Position numbers and translations under genes: made by a program. Of a stretch of DNA of 64,000 bases, positions 1 to 8,242 are shown piece by piece. Origin of the DNA: Pseudomonas antarctica. Its GTDB lineage: Bacteria > Pseudomonadota > Gammaproteobacteria > Pseudomonadales > Pseudomonadaceae. Below the pieces are notes generated by a model. It did not search any database. It was given only the letters and a program-made list of their open reading frames with translations, and was not told where the DNA came from. The stretch is from contig NZ_UYXQ01000006.1 of NCBI RefSeq assembly GCF_900624995.1, positions 124,001 to 188,000 of the forward strand. The letters run 5' to 3'. Every line of letters starts with the position of its first letter. Position 1 is the stretch's first letter.

Positions 1-388
1 TGGCCACGTATTGCGCGTCGGCGTTGGTTGCGCACTTCCAGCCAGCGGTGGCGCTGCGCGTCAACGTGATGGTTTTGCCCAAGACGGGTGCAGGTGCATC
101 CAGAATTTCACAGCTTATGGAGCCGGCGCCGGTAGCCACATCGCCAGCCACGTCGATCTTGCAATTGGCGGTGGGGCTGGTGCCACCGATCAAGGCCAGG
201 GTCGGCACGGTGCCCTGGTTGAGGGTGTCTTCGAAACCGGCCTTCAACGCGGCGATTTCTGCCAACCCCGCGGTGAACTTGGCCTTGGCCTGGTGCTTGG
301 TGTACAGCGGCAAACACACAGTGGCCAAAATGCCGATGATTGCCACGACGATCAACAACTCGATCAAGGTAAAGCCTTTCTGACGCAT
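1..388 (-). CDS. pilA: Type IV major pilin PilA (3' end outside window)
   Basis: Structural subunit of the type IV pilus, assembled at the inner membrane. The visible 129 residues begin with a short leader, MRQKG, followed by the class III signal FTLIELLIVVAIIGILA. PilD would cut after Gly5 and methylate the new N-terminal Phe; the essential Glu at mature position 5 is present. The rest is a pilin headgroup fragment with Cys near residues 74, 85 and 109. The start is fixed by GGAGAG eight bases upstream of ATG 388. The gene is transcribed divergently from pilC. The stop codon lies beyond base 1, so the reading frame runs off the window. Closely related families are the type II secretion pseudopilins, but the leader, gene context and headgroup favour a pilin. 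Confidence 0.9.
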   Translation of the reverse strand, partial: MRQKGFTLIELLIVVAIIGILATVCLPLYTKHQAKAKFTAGLAEIAALKAGFEDTLNQGTVPTLALIGGTSPTANCKIDVAGDVATGAGSISCEILDAPAPVLGKTITLTRSATAGWKCATNADAQYVA

Positions 389-591
389 CACATTCACTCT
401 CCAGAGATAGAACCCGTAACAAGGCGCGTCCTGCGCCCCGCATTATGCAACGGCGCCAGTGTACTCATCCGCGAGCGGCCAATCGCGTGCAAGACGCACA
501 ATCTGACATTTTAACGCCCGCCGCCGACCAGCCCGAATCCGGCACCAGACTAAGCTATAAATCTTCAACGACCTGTGTGCGAAAACGTGAG

Positions 592-1800
592 ATGAATGAC
601 GCTGCAACGATCTACGCCTGGGAAGGCATCAACCGCAAAGGGCGTAGGGTGTCCGGGCAAACCGTCGGCCATGATCTGGCGCTGATCAAGGCGCAGTTGC
701 GCCAGCAAGGGATCTGCCCCGGCCGCGTGCGCAAAAAAACCACTCACCTGCCAAGCTTCGCCATACCGATAAAACCCGCCGATATTGCCTTGTTCACCCG
801 CCAGTTGGCGACATTGCTGAAGGCTGGCATACCCTTGTTGCAAGCCTTCGACATTATCCGCGAAGGCTTCGACAGCCGACTGATGCGCGAGCTGGTAAAA
901 GGCTTGAAGCAGGAAATCGCCGCCGGCAATAACCTGGCGGCAGCACTGCGCAAGCATCCGCGCTACTTCGATGACCTGTATTGCAACTTGGTCGCTGCCG
1001 GCGAACAGGCTGGCGCCTTGGAAACCCTGCTGGAGCGGGTGGCGGTGCACCTGGAAAAAAGCCAGCAGCTCAAAGCGCGAATCAAGAAGGCCATGACCTA
1101 CCCCCTCGCCGTGATCGTGATCGCATGCCTGGTCAGCAGCGTCCTGCTGATCCATGTGGTGCCGCAGTTCCAGAGCCTGTTTGCCGGCGTCGACGGCAAA
1201 CTGCCCGGCTTTACCTTGAAGGTGATTGCCTTATCCGAATTCCTGCAACAGGCCTGGTGGATGGTCGCGCTTGGGGCAGGCGCCACAATTGTCGGGGTGC
1301 GCCAGGCCTACCGGACATTGCCTGGTTTTCGCCACTGGCTGGACGCCGGTTTGTTGAACGCGCCTCTGGCAGGCACACTGCTGAAAAAATCCGCCGTCGC
1401 CCGCTATGCACGCACACTCTCGACGACCTTTGCTGCAGGCGTGCCCTTAGTGCAGGCTCTCGATTCCGTGGCAGGCGCGGTAGGTAATGGGTTGTTCAAA
1501 CAGGCGATCGAGCATATGCGTCACGATGTATCCACAGGCATGCAGTTGCATCAATCCATGGCCAGTAAGGGGCTGTTTCCCGGCATGGCGATCCAGATGA
1601 CGGCGATCGGCGAAGAATCGGGCACCCTGGACACCATGCTGGAAAAAGTCGCCAACCACTATGAGGCCGACGTGGACAACCTGGTCGATAACCTCACCAG
1701 CCTTATGGAGCCGCTGATTATGGTGGTGTTAGGCGGCATCGTCGGCGCCTTGGTCATCGCTATGTACCTGCCGGTGTTCCAGTTGGGGTCCGCATTTTGA
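592..1800 (+). CDS. pilC: Type IV pilus inner-membrane platform protein PilC
   Basis: Polytopic inner-membrane platform protein (GspF/PilC family) on which pilin subunits are added to the growing fibre. The 402-residue product has two GspF domains (about residues 60-190 and 265-395), each followed by hydrophobic segments such as AVIVIACLVSSVLLIHV and the C-terminal PLIMVVLGGIVGALVIAMYL. ATG 592 gives MNDAATIYAWEG, the usual N-terminus; the open frame continues upstream but that extension looks non-coding. Its stop overlaps the pilD start (TTGA). In P. aeruginosa the assembly ATPase gene pilB lies directly upstream of pilC; here the upstream space is only the divergent pilA promoter region, so PilC would need a PilB encoded elsewhere. 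Confidence 0.93.
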   Translation: MNDAATIYAWEGINRKGRRVSGQTVGHDLALIKAQLRQQGICPGRVRKKTTHLPSFAIPIKPADIALFTRQLATLLKAGIPLLQAFDIIREGFDSRLMRELVKGLKQEIAAGNNLAAALRKHPRYFDDLYCNLVAAGEQAGALETLLERVAVHLEKSQQLKARIKKAMTYPLAVIVIACLVSSVLLIHVVPQFQSLFAGVDGKLPGFTLKVIALSEFLQQAWWMVALGAGATIVGVRQAYRTLPGFRHWLDAGLLNAPLAGTLLKKSAVARYARTLSTTFAAGVPLVQALDSVAGAVGNGLFKQAIEHMRHDVSTGMQLHQSMASKGLFPGMAIQMTAIGEESGTLDTMLEKVANHYEADVDNLVDNLTSLMEPLIMVVLGGIVGALVIAMYLPVFQLGSAF

Positions 1801-2663
1801 GCCTGCTGCTTCAAGAAGAACCCTGGGTGTTTGTCGGGATCGCGCTGTCACTCGGCCTGATCATCGGCAGCTTCATCAACGTGCTGGTGTGGCGCCTGCC
1901 GACGATGCTGCAGCGCGAATGGCGCGCCCAGGCCCAGGAGGTGCTCGGTTTGCCTGCAGACCCTGCGGGCCCCGCCTACACCTTGATGCGGCCCAATTCG
2001 TGCTGCCCGCGGTGCAACCAGCCGATTCGCCCGCGGGAAAATATCCCGCTGCTCAGCTACCTGCTGCTCAGAGGGCGCTGCGCTCAATGTCGTGAACCGA
2101 TCAGCGCGCGCTACCCGTTCACGGAGCTTGCCTGCGCGCTGATCTCGGCGACCGTTGCCTGGCATTTCGGCTTCGGCTGGCAAGCTGGCGCAGTGATGTT
2201 GCTGAGCTGGGGGTTGCTGGCAATGAGCCTGATCGATGTCGACCATCAATTGCTGCCCGACGTTCTGGTGCTGCCGCTGCTATGGCTGGGGTTGATCCTA
2301 AACAGTGCCGACGTGTTGGCGACACTGCCCGATGCGTTATGGGGCGCCGTCATTGGTTACACGAGCCTGTGGACAGTGTTCTGGCTGTTCAAGGTGGTCA
2401 CCGGCAAGGACGGCATGGGCTATGGCGACTTCAAGTTATTAGCCCTGCTGGGGGCTTGGGGTGGCTGGCAAATTCTGCCGATGACCCTGCTGATGTCGTC
2501 GCTGCTCGGCGTGCTTGCCGGGCTGGTCCTGATGCGTTTGCGTAAGCCCCAGGCTTCGATACCCATGCCGTTTGGTCCATGCCTGGCGATTGCCGGCTGG
2601 ATTGCATTGCTCTGGGGTGGTCAAATAACCGACTTCTATTTGCAGTCTGTCGGTTTCAAATGA
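1797..2663 (+). CDS. pilD: Prepilin peptidase / N-methyltransferase PilD
   Basis: Bifunctional aspartic protease and methyltransferase of the inner membrane that processes type IV prepilins and type II secretion pseudopilins. The 288-residue protein shows the two zinc-type Cys pairs (C70-x2-C73, C95-x2-C98) of the cytoplasmic methyltransferase loop. The catalytic aspartates are visible at about D147 ([11 protein letters not shown]) and D211 (GYGDFK), equivalent to D149 and D213 of P. aeruginosa PilD. Eight membrane segments are expected. The start is TTG at 1797, overlapping the pilC stop by four bases, which implies translational coupling. The stop overlaps the coaE ATG (ATGA). Substrates in this window are pilA, pilE, pilV, pilW, pilX and fimT. 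Confidence 0.95.
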   Translation: MSLLLQEEPWVFVGIALSLGLIIGSFINVLVWRLPTMLQREWRAQAQEVLGLPADPAGPAYTLMRPNSCCPRCNQPIRPRENIPLLSYLLLRGRCAQCREPISARYPFTELACALISATVAWHFGFGWQAGAVMLLSWGLLAMSLIDVDHQLLPDVLVLPLLWLGLILNSADVLATLPDALWGAVIGYTSLWTVFWLFKVVTGKDGMGYGDFKLLALLGAWGGWQILPMTLLMSSLLGVLAGLVLMRLRKPQASIPMPFGPCLAIAGWIALLWGGQITDFYLQSVGFK

Positions 2664-3283
2664 CCACTTCTGTTGCAGCACCTTGGATTCTTGGCCTCAC
2701 CGGCGGCATCGGCAGCGGTAAAAGCGCGGCTGCCCAGCACTTTATCGACCTGGGCATCGACCTGGTAGACGCCGACCATGCTGCCCGCTGGGTGGTCGAG
2801 CCCGGGCGGGCGGCCTTGGCGCAGATCGCCGAGCATTTCGGTACTGGCGTATTGCAGCCCGATGGCCAGTTGGACCGCGCCGCGTTGCGCAAGCTCATCT
2901 TTGAAGTACCCGAAGAGCGCCGATGGCTCGAGGCTCTGCTGCACCCGCTGATCGGTGAGGAAATTCGCAGCCACCTGGCGCGCGCGCGGTCGCCCTACGC
3001 GATTCTGGTGTCGCCGCTGCTGATTGAGTCCGGCCAGTACAGCATGACCCAGCGCATCCTGGTGATCGACGTGCCGCAATCACTGCAGATTCAGCGTACC
3101 CTGCAGCGCGACGGCATCAGCGAACAGCAGGTGCAGGCGATTCTGAAGGCTCAGTCCAGCCGCGAAGACCGCCTGAACCATGCCGATGACGTGCTGGTCA
3201 ATGACCAGGACCTCGCCTGGCTGCACAGCGAGGTCGAGCGACTGCACCACTTTTACCTTACTTTGCGTGGAGGCCGATCATGA
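2660..3283 (+). CDS. coaE: Dephospho-CoA kinase CoaE
   Basis: Catalyses the last step of coenzyme A synthesis, ATP-dependent phosphorylation of the 3'-hydroxyl of dephospho-CoA, in the cytoplasm. The 207-residue protein starts [16 protein letters not shown] and carries the P-loop [11 protein letters not shown] at residues 12-22. It is followed by the family motif [16 protein letters not shown]. Length matches the family. ATG 2660 overlaps the pilD stop; the coaE stop in turn overlaps yacG, so pilC-pilD-coaE-yacG read as a coupled string, as in P. aeruginosa PA4527-PA4530. Confidence 0.95.
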   Translation: MTTSVAAPWILGLTGGIGSGKSAAAQHFIDLGIDLVDADHAARWVVEPGRAALAQIAEHFGTGVLQPDGQLDRAALRKLIFEVPEERRWLEALLHPLIGEEIRSHLARARSPYAILVSPLLIESGQYSMTQRILVIDVPQSLQIQRTLQRDGISEQQVQAILKAQSSREDRLNHADDVLVNDQDLAWLHSEVERLHHFYLTLRGGRS

Positions 3284-3480
3284 GCCAACCTATGACCGTC
3301 GACTGCCCAACCTGCGGTGCGCCCGTGGAATGGAAAGCGACCAACCCAAACCGGCCGTTCTGCTCGGACCGTTGCAAACTTATCGACCTGGGCGCCTGGG
3401 CGTCGGAAGAACATAAAATCCCGGTCAGCCCGGATGCGGAGGACGACCTGTTCTCCGAAGACCTGCCACCGCGTCACTAA
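3280..3480 (+). CDS. yacG: DNA gyrase inhibitor YacG
   Basis: Small zinc protein (66 residues) that in E. coli binds GyrB and inhibits gyrase. Zinc ligands are visible as C9-x2-C12 and C28-x3-C32, within [11 protein letters not shown] and [19 protein letters not shown], the signature of the family. The acidic tail after the zinc finger is also typical. It overlaps the coaE stop by four bases and its own stop overlaps the stop of the convergent small gene at 3477-3692. Confidence 0.93.
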   Translation: MSQPMTVDCPTCGAPVEWKATNPNRPFCSDRCKLIDLGAWASEEHKIPVSPDAEDDLFSEDLPPRH

Positions 3481-3692
3481 GGCCGCATAAAGGCGTATTC
3501 CTGCTGGTCGTCGAGGTTTTCTGCAAGGTATTGCAGCTCGTCGGCCAGGTCTTCGAAACTGCGTACGCCTTTGCTCTGCTGCACTACCGCGCTGAGCATG
3601 GCGCGCAGGGTCAGGCCTGGGTCAAAACCGATTTCCTGCGCGGCGTCCTGGCTCCTGCGCAACTCCTGCCTCGCCCATTCGTACACACTCAT
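3477..3692 (-). CDS. Conserved small Pseudomonas protein, function unknown
   Basis: A 71-residue soluble, acidic, helix-rich protein starting [18 protein letters not shown] and ending YAFMRP. ATG 3692 is preceded by AGGAG at good spacing, so this start is preferred over a frame-compatible upstream ATG at 3725. It sits where P. aeruginosa has the short hypothetical gene PA4531, next to yacG. No catalytic motif, signal peptide or membrane segment is visible. Its stop overlaps that of yacG, so transcription of the two genes is convergent. Confidence 0.75.
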   Translation of the reverse strand: MSVYEWARQELRRSQDAAQEIGFDPGLTLRAMLSAVVQQSKGVRSFEDLADELQYLAENLDDQQEYAFMRP

Positions 3693-3758
3693 AATCCAAG
3701 CTCCTGGAAGAATTTCGCAGAGCATGGGCCTGTGCCGCTACCTGAGATTTGATATGGA

Positions 3759-4448
3759 TCAACGCTGCGAATCGTCATCCTTCCAGGGGGCCGATAGATA
3801 ACGCGTGCGGTTGAAGGTTTCAAGCCATTCAGGGCAGAACACCACCAGGGCGCTGACGACCATGCCGTTGATGAACGCCTCGGGGAAGATGATCAGCCAT
3901 AGATAACCGACAAAATCCTCCAGCCATTCCGGCATTGCAAAACGGCCGTCGAACCACAGCAGGCCCAATGCAGCCAACAGGCAGAGCAGCGCCGACAGCG
4001 CGGCGGCAAAAAAGCCCGAGCAGAAGATATACACAAAGGGATTGCGTGGTTGCGCCCGCTCGACCAGCACCGCGCAGGCCTCAGTGACCAGCACAGGCAA
4101 CACGATCAGCAGCAGGCCGTTGACGCCGACGGCGGCCAAATCCTGGCGCCCCAGCAGAACCAGCCCGAATTGAGCAGCCAACCCGCCGACGATTGCCAAA
4201 GGCCAATCGAGCAGCAGGGTGACGGCTGTCATGCCGATAAAGTGGTAGGAAACCCCCGTATCGAAATCTCGCCTTACCAGCCACAGCATGAACAGGGCGA
4301 ACACCGTACCGAACAACAAATGCTGGCGCCGTCGGTCGGCGAACAGCTCGACCCACGGCGAGCGCAAGATTGCCCATATTACTACTGGCACATACAGCAA
4401 CCAGCCGATGCTGAGGGTTTCCGGCGCCAGCACCGCGGCGCTGATCAC
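3759..4448 (-). CDS. CbiM-like membrane protein (orphan ECF-type permease homologue)
   Basis: A 229-residue protein with about six hydrophobic segments, resembling CbiM/energy-coupling-factor permease proteins for cobalt or nickel. The best landmark is the central GVSYHFIGMTAVTLLLDWPLAIVGG, which matches the conserved HxxGxTA-type region of CbiM. The usual N-terminal metal-binding MHI-x-G sequence of true CbiM is absent, and no CbiN, CbiQ or CbiO gene is nearby, so metal transport is only an inference. The start overlaps the stop of the thioredoxin-fold gene at 4445-4912 by four bases, implying the two are made together. Confidence 0.6.
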   Translation of the reverse strand: MISAAVLAPETLSIGWLLYVPVVIWAILRSPWVELFADRRRQHLLFGTVFALFMLWLVRRDFDTGVSYHFIGMTAVTLLLDWPLAIVGGLAAQFGLVLLGRQDLAAVGVNGLLLIVLPVLVTEACAVLVERAQPRNPFVYIFCSGFFAAALSALLCLLAALGLLWFDGRFAMPEWLEDFVGYLWLIIFPEAFINGMVVSALVVFCPEWLETFNRTRYLSAPWKDDDSQR

Positions 4449-4912
4449 GGCTTAACTTGCTCCAAGGCTTGGCGCAACTCGGCGGCTGAGCTGTATTCGG
4501 ATTGCGCGACCAGCGTGCCGTTATCGAGTTGCAGCCACAGCACTTTATCCACAGCCCCCGGATAACGCGGGGCGATACGCGCGTCGCGGTCGAGCATGAC
4601 CCGGTAGTTGTAGGCTCGCATGGCCGGCACGGCAAACAGCTTGGCGATCAGCCGGGGCATGCGCTGGATATCCGCAACAAACACTGTATGCCGCGCTTGG
4701 AGGTAGCCCTTGGGCTGACCTTGCAACGCCGCATCGACCAACTTGGCAGCGTCCATACTGCGCGCCACCAACAGAATCTGCGCCTGATCATCCAGGGTGT
4801 AGGCCTGATCGAACTGGTCGAGTAAGGTCCACGGCGCGACGCGCTCCCCCACTTCGATGGCGTGGGCCCACAAGGGTAAAAGGCTCAAAAACAGCACCAC
4901 GAAAAACTTCAC
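4445..4912 (-). CDS. Exported thioredoxin-fold-like protein, function unknown
   Basis: A 155-residue protein with a clear Sec signal peptide (MKFFVVLFLSLLPLWAHA, cleavage about residue 18) and a mature part that begins IEVGERVAPWTLLDQFDQAYTLDD. This opening resembles the start of AhpC/redoxin-type thioredoxin folds, and RYPGAVDKVLWLQLDNGTLV resembles their later strand region. No CxxC or peroxidatic Cys is present, so redox catalysis is unlikely. It precedes and overlaps the CbiM-like gene, suggesting a joint envelope role. Similar Pseudomonas proteins have been labelled FAD/FMN-containing dehydrogenase, which the sequence does not support. Confidence 0.6.
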   Translation of the reverse strand: MKFFVVLFLSLLPLWAHAIEVGERVAPWTLLDQFDQAYTLDDQAQILLVARSMDAAKLVDAALQGQPKGYLQARHTVFVADIQRMPRLIAKLFAVPAMRAYNYRVMLDRDARIAPRYPGAVDKVLWLQLDNGTLVAQSEYSSAAELRQALEQVKP

Positions 4913-5012
4913 CGCAGACTCCTTGGTTTGGATGTTGGTCGAGTGGCCAGTCTACACCGGCGTTTTAAAGCAAGACTTCCTGCCGTCATCATTTGAACGC
5001 TAAGCTACCCCT

Positions 5013-5642
5013 ATGGATGACTCAGATTACTTGCGCCTGCTCACGGTAGCGGCCGAACAAGCCAACGCGTTCCTGTCCAATGCCCGCAAATGGGAGCGTG
5101 AGCGTTGGGTCTGCCAGCGCCTGCTGCAAGGCTTGAATGTGCCCTATCGGGCCGAAGAGTTTCATGCCGCCGGTCAAGAGCCGCCTGATGTACTGTTTCG
5201 CGATGCGAGCTTCGAGGTATTTTTCGTACTGGATGAGGGCCGACGTCTGAACGACGAATGGCGCGATGAGTTGCTGCGCCGGCGCAGTGCATTTTCTCTG
5301 AGCCAGTTGGTGCGGCGCGAGGCCAAGCCGCGGCGCATTCCGGCCCATGAATTCCTGCTGCGCCTGGCACCGACGCTGCGCAAAAAAGCGCATAACTATA
5401 AAGAGCGCGGCATGGACCTGGGCGAACTGGACCTCATCGCTTTCACCAGCCTCAAGCGCGAGGTGCTGGACCTCAACAGCCATTTCCCGCCCCCCACTGA
5501 ATACCTGCGCCAGGGCTGGCGCTCGCTGTCCCTGGTAGGGCCGACCTTTGCCCGGGTGCTGTTCGCCCACCCCGACGCACCAGACTTCTTGCGCAACAAC
5601 CTGGGGCGCAGCATAGTATTCGACGTGGGCATCAGCCTGTGA
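5013..5642 (+). CDS. DUF1780 family protein
   Basis: A 209-residue cytoplasmic protein, rich in charged residues, starting MDDSDYLRLLTVAAEQANAF. It matches the Pseudomonas family DUF1780 (PA4535 in P. aeruginosa), and its position just before a DUF3094 gene and ndh is the same as there. No function is established. Nothing is visible that would identify an active site with confidence. The ATG at 5013 is the first in frame and no strong ribosome-binding site precedes it. Confidence 0.8.
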   Translation: MDDSDYLRLLTVAAEQANAFLSNARKWERERWVCQRLLQGLNVPYRAEEFHAAGQEPPDVLFRDASFEVFFVLDEGRRLNDEWRDELLRRRSAFSLSQLVRREAKPRRIPAHEFLLRLAPTLRKKAHNYKERGMDLGELDLIAFTSLKREVLDLNSHFPPPTEYLRQGWRSLSLVGPTFARVLFAHPDAPDFLRNNLGRSIVFDVGISL

Positions 5643-5731
5643 CGCGGGCACAGGCTACGCTTGTGGCAATGCCGCCAATCTCCTGACTGTAACGTGGCGC
5701 CCTTTTGCTACGTCTACCTGACGAGGCCTTT

Positions 5732-5905
5732 ATGACCAGCCGCCTGAACCCCGATGACCAACAGCATGTCGAAGAGTACCTGCAACTCTCCCAGAACCAA
5801 GTCGAGCGCAAGCCTTTCCGGCCGTGGCTGCTCCTTGGTGTGGTGCTGGTAGTGGTGATCGGGCTGGGTCTGCTGAGCCGCCTTCTGAGTTATCTGACGC
5901 TATGA
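5732..5905 (+). CDS. DUF3094 family small membrane protein
   Basis: A 57-residue protein with a charged N-terminal half (MTSRLNPDDQQHVEEYLQ) and one C-terminal membrane segment (PWLLLGVVLVVVIGLGLLSRLLSYL). The gene lies between the DUF1780 gene and ndh, as in other pseudomonads. The family has no known function; a single-pass inner-membrane protein with its N-terminus in the cytoplasm is the simplest reading. ATG 5732 follows ACGAGG. Confidence 0.8.
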   Translation: MTSRLNPDDQQHVEEYLQLSQNQVERKPFRPWLLLGVVLVVVIGLGLLSRLLSYLTL

Positions 5906-5965
5906 GCTGCCTGGCGCTCGCGAGGGTAACTGCTCCAATTTCTTTTAGCCTTGCGAGATATCCCC

Positions 5966-7264
5966 ATGACCCATCGTATTATTATCGTCGGCGGCGGCGC
6001 CGGCGGCTTGGAGTTGGCTACCCGCCTGGGTAAGACTCTGGGCAAGCGCGGCACCGCCAGCATCACGCTGGTGGACACCAACCTGACCCATATCTGGAAA
6101 CCGCTGCTGCACGAGGTGGCGGCCGGTTCGCTGAATTCTTCGGAGGACGAACTCAATTATGTCGCCCAGGCCAAATGGAACCACTTCGAGTTCCAACTGG
6201 GGCGCATGAGCGGGCTTGACCGTGAACAGAAGAAAATCCAGCTGGCCGCCACACTCGATGAAGAAGGCCGAGAGCTGGTGCCTGCACGCGTGCTGGGCTA
6301 CGACAGCCTGGTGATTGCGGTCGGCAGCACCACCAACGATTTCGGAACCGAAGGCGCGGCGCAGCACTGCCTGTTCCTAGACACGCGCAAGCAGGCCGAG
6401 CGTTTTCACCAGCAGTTGCTCAACCACTACCTGCGCGCCCATGCCGGGCAGACCGATACCATTGAGCAAATCAGCGTCGCCATCGTCGGTGCCGGTGCCA
6501 CCGGTGTTGAACTCGCCGCCGAACTGCATAACGCCGCCCATGAGCTGGCAGCGTATGGCCTGGACCGGATCAAGCCAGAAAACATGCACATCACCCTGAT
6601 CGAAGCCGGCCCACGGGTATTGCCTGCGCTGCCGGAGCGGATTGGCGGGCCTGTGCATAAAACACTGGAGAAACTCGGTGTCACCGTGCTGACCAATTCA
6701 GCGGTCAGCGAAGTGACCGCTGACGCGCTGATCACCAGCAGCGGCCAGGTCATCCCAGCCAGCCTGAAGGTGTGGGCCGCCGGAATTCGCGCGCCAGGTT
6801 TCCTCAAGGACATCGATGGCCTGGAAACCAACCGCATCAACCAGCTCCAAGTGCTCCCAACGCTGCAGACCACTCGCGATGAAAACATCTTCGCCTTTGG
6901 CGACTGCGCCGCCTGCCCGCAACCAGGCACGGACCGCAATGTGCCGCCACGTGCCCAGGCCGCTCACCAGCAGGCTTCGTTGTTGGCCAAGTCGCTGAAG
7001 CTGCGCATTGAGGGCAAGGACCTGCCGTCCTACAAGTACACCGACTACGGTTCGCTGATCTCGCTGTCGCGGTTCTCCGCGGTGGGTAACTTGATGGGCA
7101 ACTTGACGGGCAGCGTGATGCTCGAAGGTTGGCTGGCGCGAATGTTTTATGTGTCGCTGTATCGCATGCACCAGATGGCGCTGTACGGTTTTTTCCGCAC
7201 GGCGATGCTGATGCTCGGGAGCAAGATTGGGCGCGGGACTGAGCCTCGGCTCAAGCTGCACTGA
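5966..7264 (+). CDS. ndh: Type II NADH:quinone oxidoreductase (NDH-2)
   Basis: Single-subunit, non-proton-pumping NADH dehydrogenase on the inner face of the cytoplasmic membrane, passing electrons from NADH via FAD to ubiquinone. The 432-residue protein has an N-terminal FAD-binding GGGAGGLE (residues 9-16), a second Rossmann motif for NADH at about 171-187 (VAIVGAGATGVELAAEL) and the FAD-contact motif ENIFAFGDCA. The C-terminal amphipathic region (GWLARMFYVSLYRMHQMALYG) is the membrane anchor seen in NDH-2 enzymes. ATG 5966 is preferred to an in-frame TTG five codons upstream. A bidirectional terminator follows directly. Confidence 0.95.
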   Translation: MTHRIIIVGGGAGGLELATRLGKTLGKRGTASITLVDTNLTHIWKPLLHEVAAGSLNSSEDELNYVAQAKWNHFEFQLGRMSGLDREQKKIQLAATLDEEGRELVPARVLGYDSLVIAVGSTTNDFGTEGAAQHCLFLDTRKQAERFHQQLLNHYLRAHAGQTDTIEQISVAIVGAGATGVELAAELHNAAHELAAYGLDRIKPENMHITLIEAGPRVLPALPERIGGPVHKTLEKLGVTVLTNSAVSEVTADALITSSGQVIPASLKVWAAGIRAPGFLKDIDGLETNRINQLQVLPTLQTTRDENIFAFGDCAACPQPGTDRNVPPRAQAAHQQASLLAKSLKLRIEGKDLPSYKYTDYGSLISLSRFSAVGNLMGNLTGSVMLEGWLARMFYVSLYRMHQMALYGFFRTAMLMLGSKIGRGTEPRLKLH

Positions 7265-7280
7265 TCGACTGAACGGCCAC

Positions 7281-7317
7281 AAAAAAATCCCCCTATCGCA
7301 CGATAGGGGGATTTTTT
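7281..7317. terminator. Bidirectional rho-independent terminator
   Basis: A ten-base-pair stem (CCCCCTATCG / CGATAGGGGG) with a minimal loop, flanked by an A-run on one side and a T-run on the other. It can end both ndh and the converging LysR gene. Confidence 0.9.
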
Positions 7318-7323
7318 ATTGGG

Positions 7324-8211
7324 CTAACTCTGCTGGTAGAACTCGGCCATATAGTCGACAAACGCCCGCACCTTTGGTGCCAGGTGCCGAGACTGTGGAT
7401 AAAGAGCGTAGTAGTGCCGCTCGCCCAATGAGTAATTGGGCAGAATGCGCACCAGTTGGCCCTGCGCCAAGTCATTGTGCACGGTGGCCTGGGTGAAGCA
7501 CGCAATGCCCGCCCCGGCCAACGTGGCCGCGTGCAGCGCGCTAATGGTGTTGGTGCTGAACCGCCCCGACGGCGTGACGCTGACTACACCGCCACGTGCC
7601 GCGCTCAGTTGCCAATCCGAAGATGCCCCCACGAAGCTCAGCAAGTGATGTTTGTCGAGCTCCTGGGCCGAACGCGGTAAACCATGGCGGCCGATGTAGC
7701 CCGGCGAAGCCACCAGCACCTGACTGGAAACCGTCAACGTGCGTGCAATCAGCGAGGTGTCCGCCAGCGCGCTGGCGATGCGTATCGCGACATCAAACCC
7801 GTCAGCAACCAAATCGACGAATTGATCATCGCAACACAGTTGCAGCTCAATATCAGGATAGCGCCGCTGAAAACCCGGCAGCCAGTGCGGCAGATCCAAG
7901 GTGCCCACCACCAGCGGCACACTGACTCTCAGCACGCCTTCAGGGCGTTGGTGCCCGTGGGCGATGGCCTGGGATGCGGCGTCGAGACGGTCGAGGATAT
8001 CCACGCACGCCGCGTAGTACTGCTCCCCGGCCGCCGTCAGACTGAAGCGCCGCGTGTTGCGGTTGATCAGCTGGGCGCCCAGCTCAATCTCCAACTGCTG
8101 CAACTGCCGGGAAATCGTCGAGTGCGTGGTGTCCAGGCGCTCTGCTGCGGCAGAAAACCCTTTGGCGTCAACGATGCACCGAAAGGCGCGCATGGCGGAT
8201 AACTGGTTCAT
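7324..8211 (-). CDS. LysR-family transcriptional regulator
   Basis: A 295-residue regulator. The N-terminal winged helix-turn-helix is clear (MNQLSAMRAFRCIVDAKGFSAAAERLDTTHSTISRQLQQLE, about residues 1-60), followed by a two-lobe effector domain from about residue 85 to the C-terminus. It belongs to the large CrgA-type LysR group. The start at 8211 gives the standard N-terminus; an in-frame extension of 17 codons upstream looks spurious. It lies 31 bases downstream of the isochorismatase-like gene and on the same strand, so it is probably co-transcribed with it and may regulate it. The effector cannot be told from the sequence. Confidence 0.9.
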   Translation of the reverse strand: MNQLSAMRAFRCIVDAKGFSAAAERLDTTHSTISRQLQQLEIELGAQLINRNTRRFSLTAAGEQYYAACVDILDRLDAASQAIAHGHQRPEGVLRVSVPLVVGTLDLPHWLPGFQRRYPDIELQLCCDDQFVDLVADGFDVAIRIASALADTSLIARTLTVSSQVLVASPGYIGRHGLPRSAQELDKHHLLSFVGASSDWQLSAARGGVVSVTPSGRFSTNTISALHAATLAGAGIACFTQATVHNDLAQGQLVRILPNYSLGERHYYALYPQSRHLAPKVRAFVDYMAEFYQQS

Positions 8212-8242
8212 GCAACAGGCGGTCCCTGCGGGTTTTGGGGAA

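Noticed and set aside
440..460. TGGCGCCGTTGCAT as a sigma-54 promoter for pilA
   Set aside because: The GG and GC elements are nine bases apart instead of twelve, so the helical phasing is wrong.
445..591. A 49-codon N-terminal extension of pilC
   Set aside because: The extension is not PilC-like; MNDAATIYAWEG at 592 is the family start and the extension would cover the pilA promoter region.
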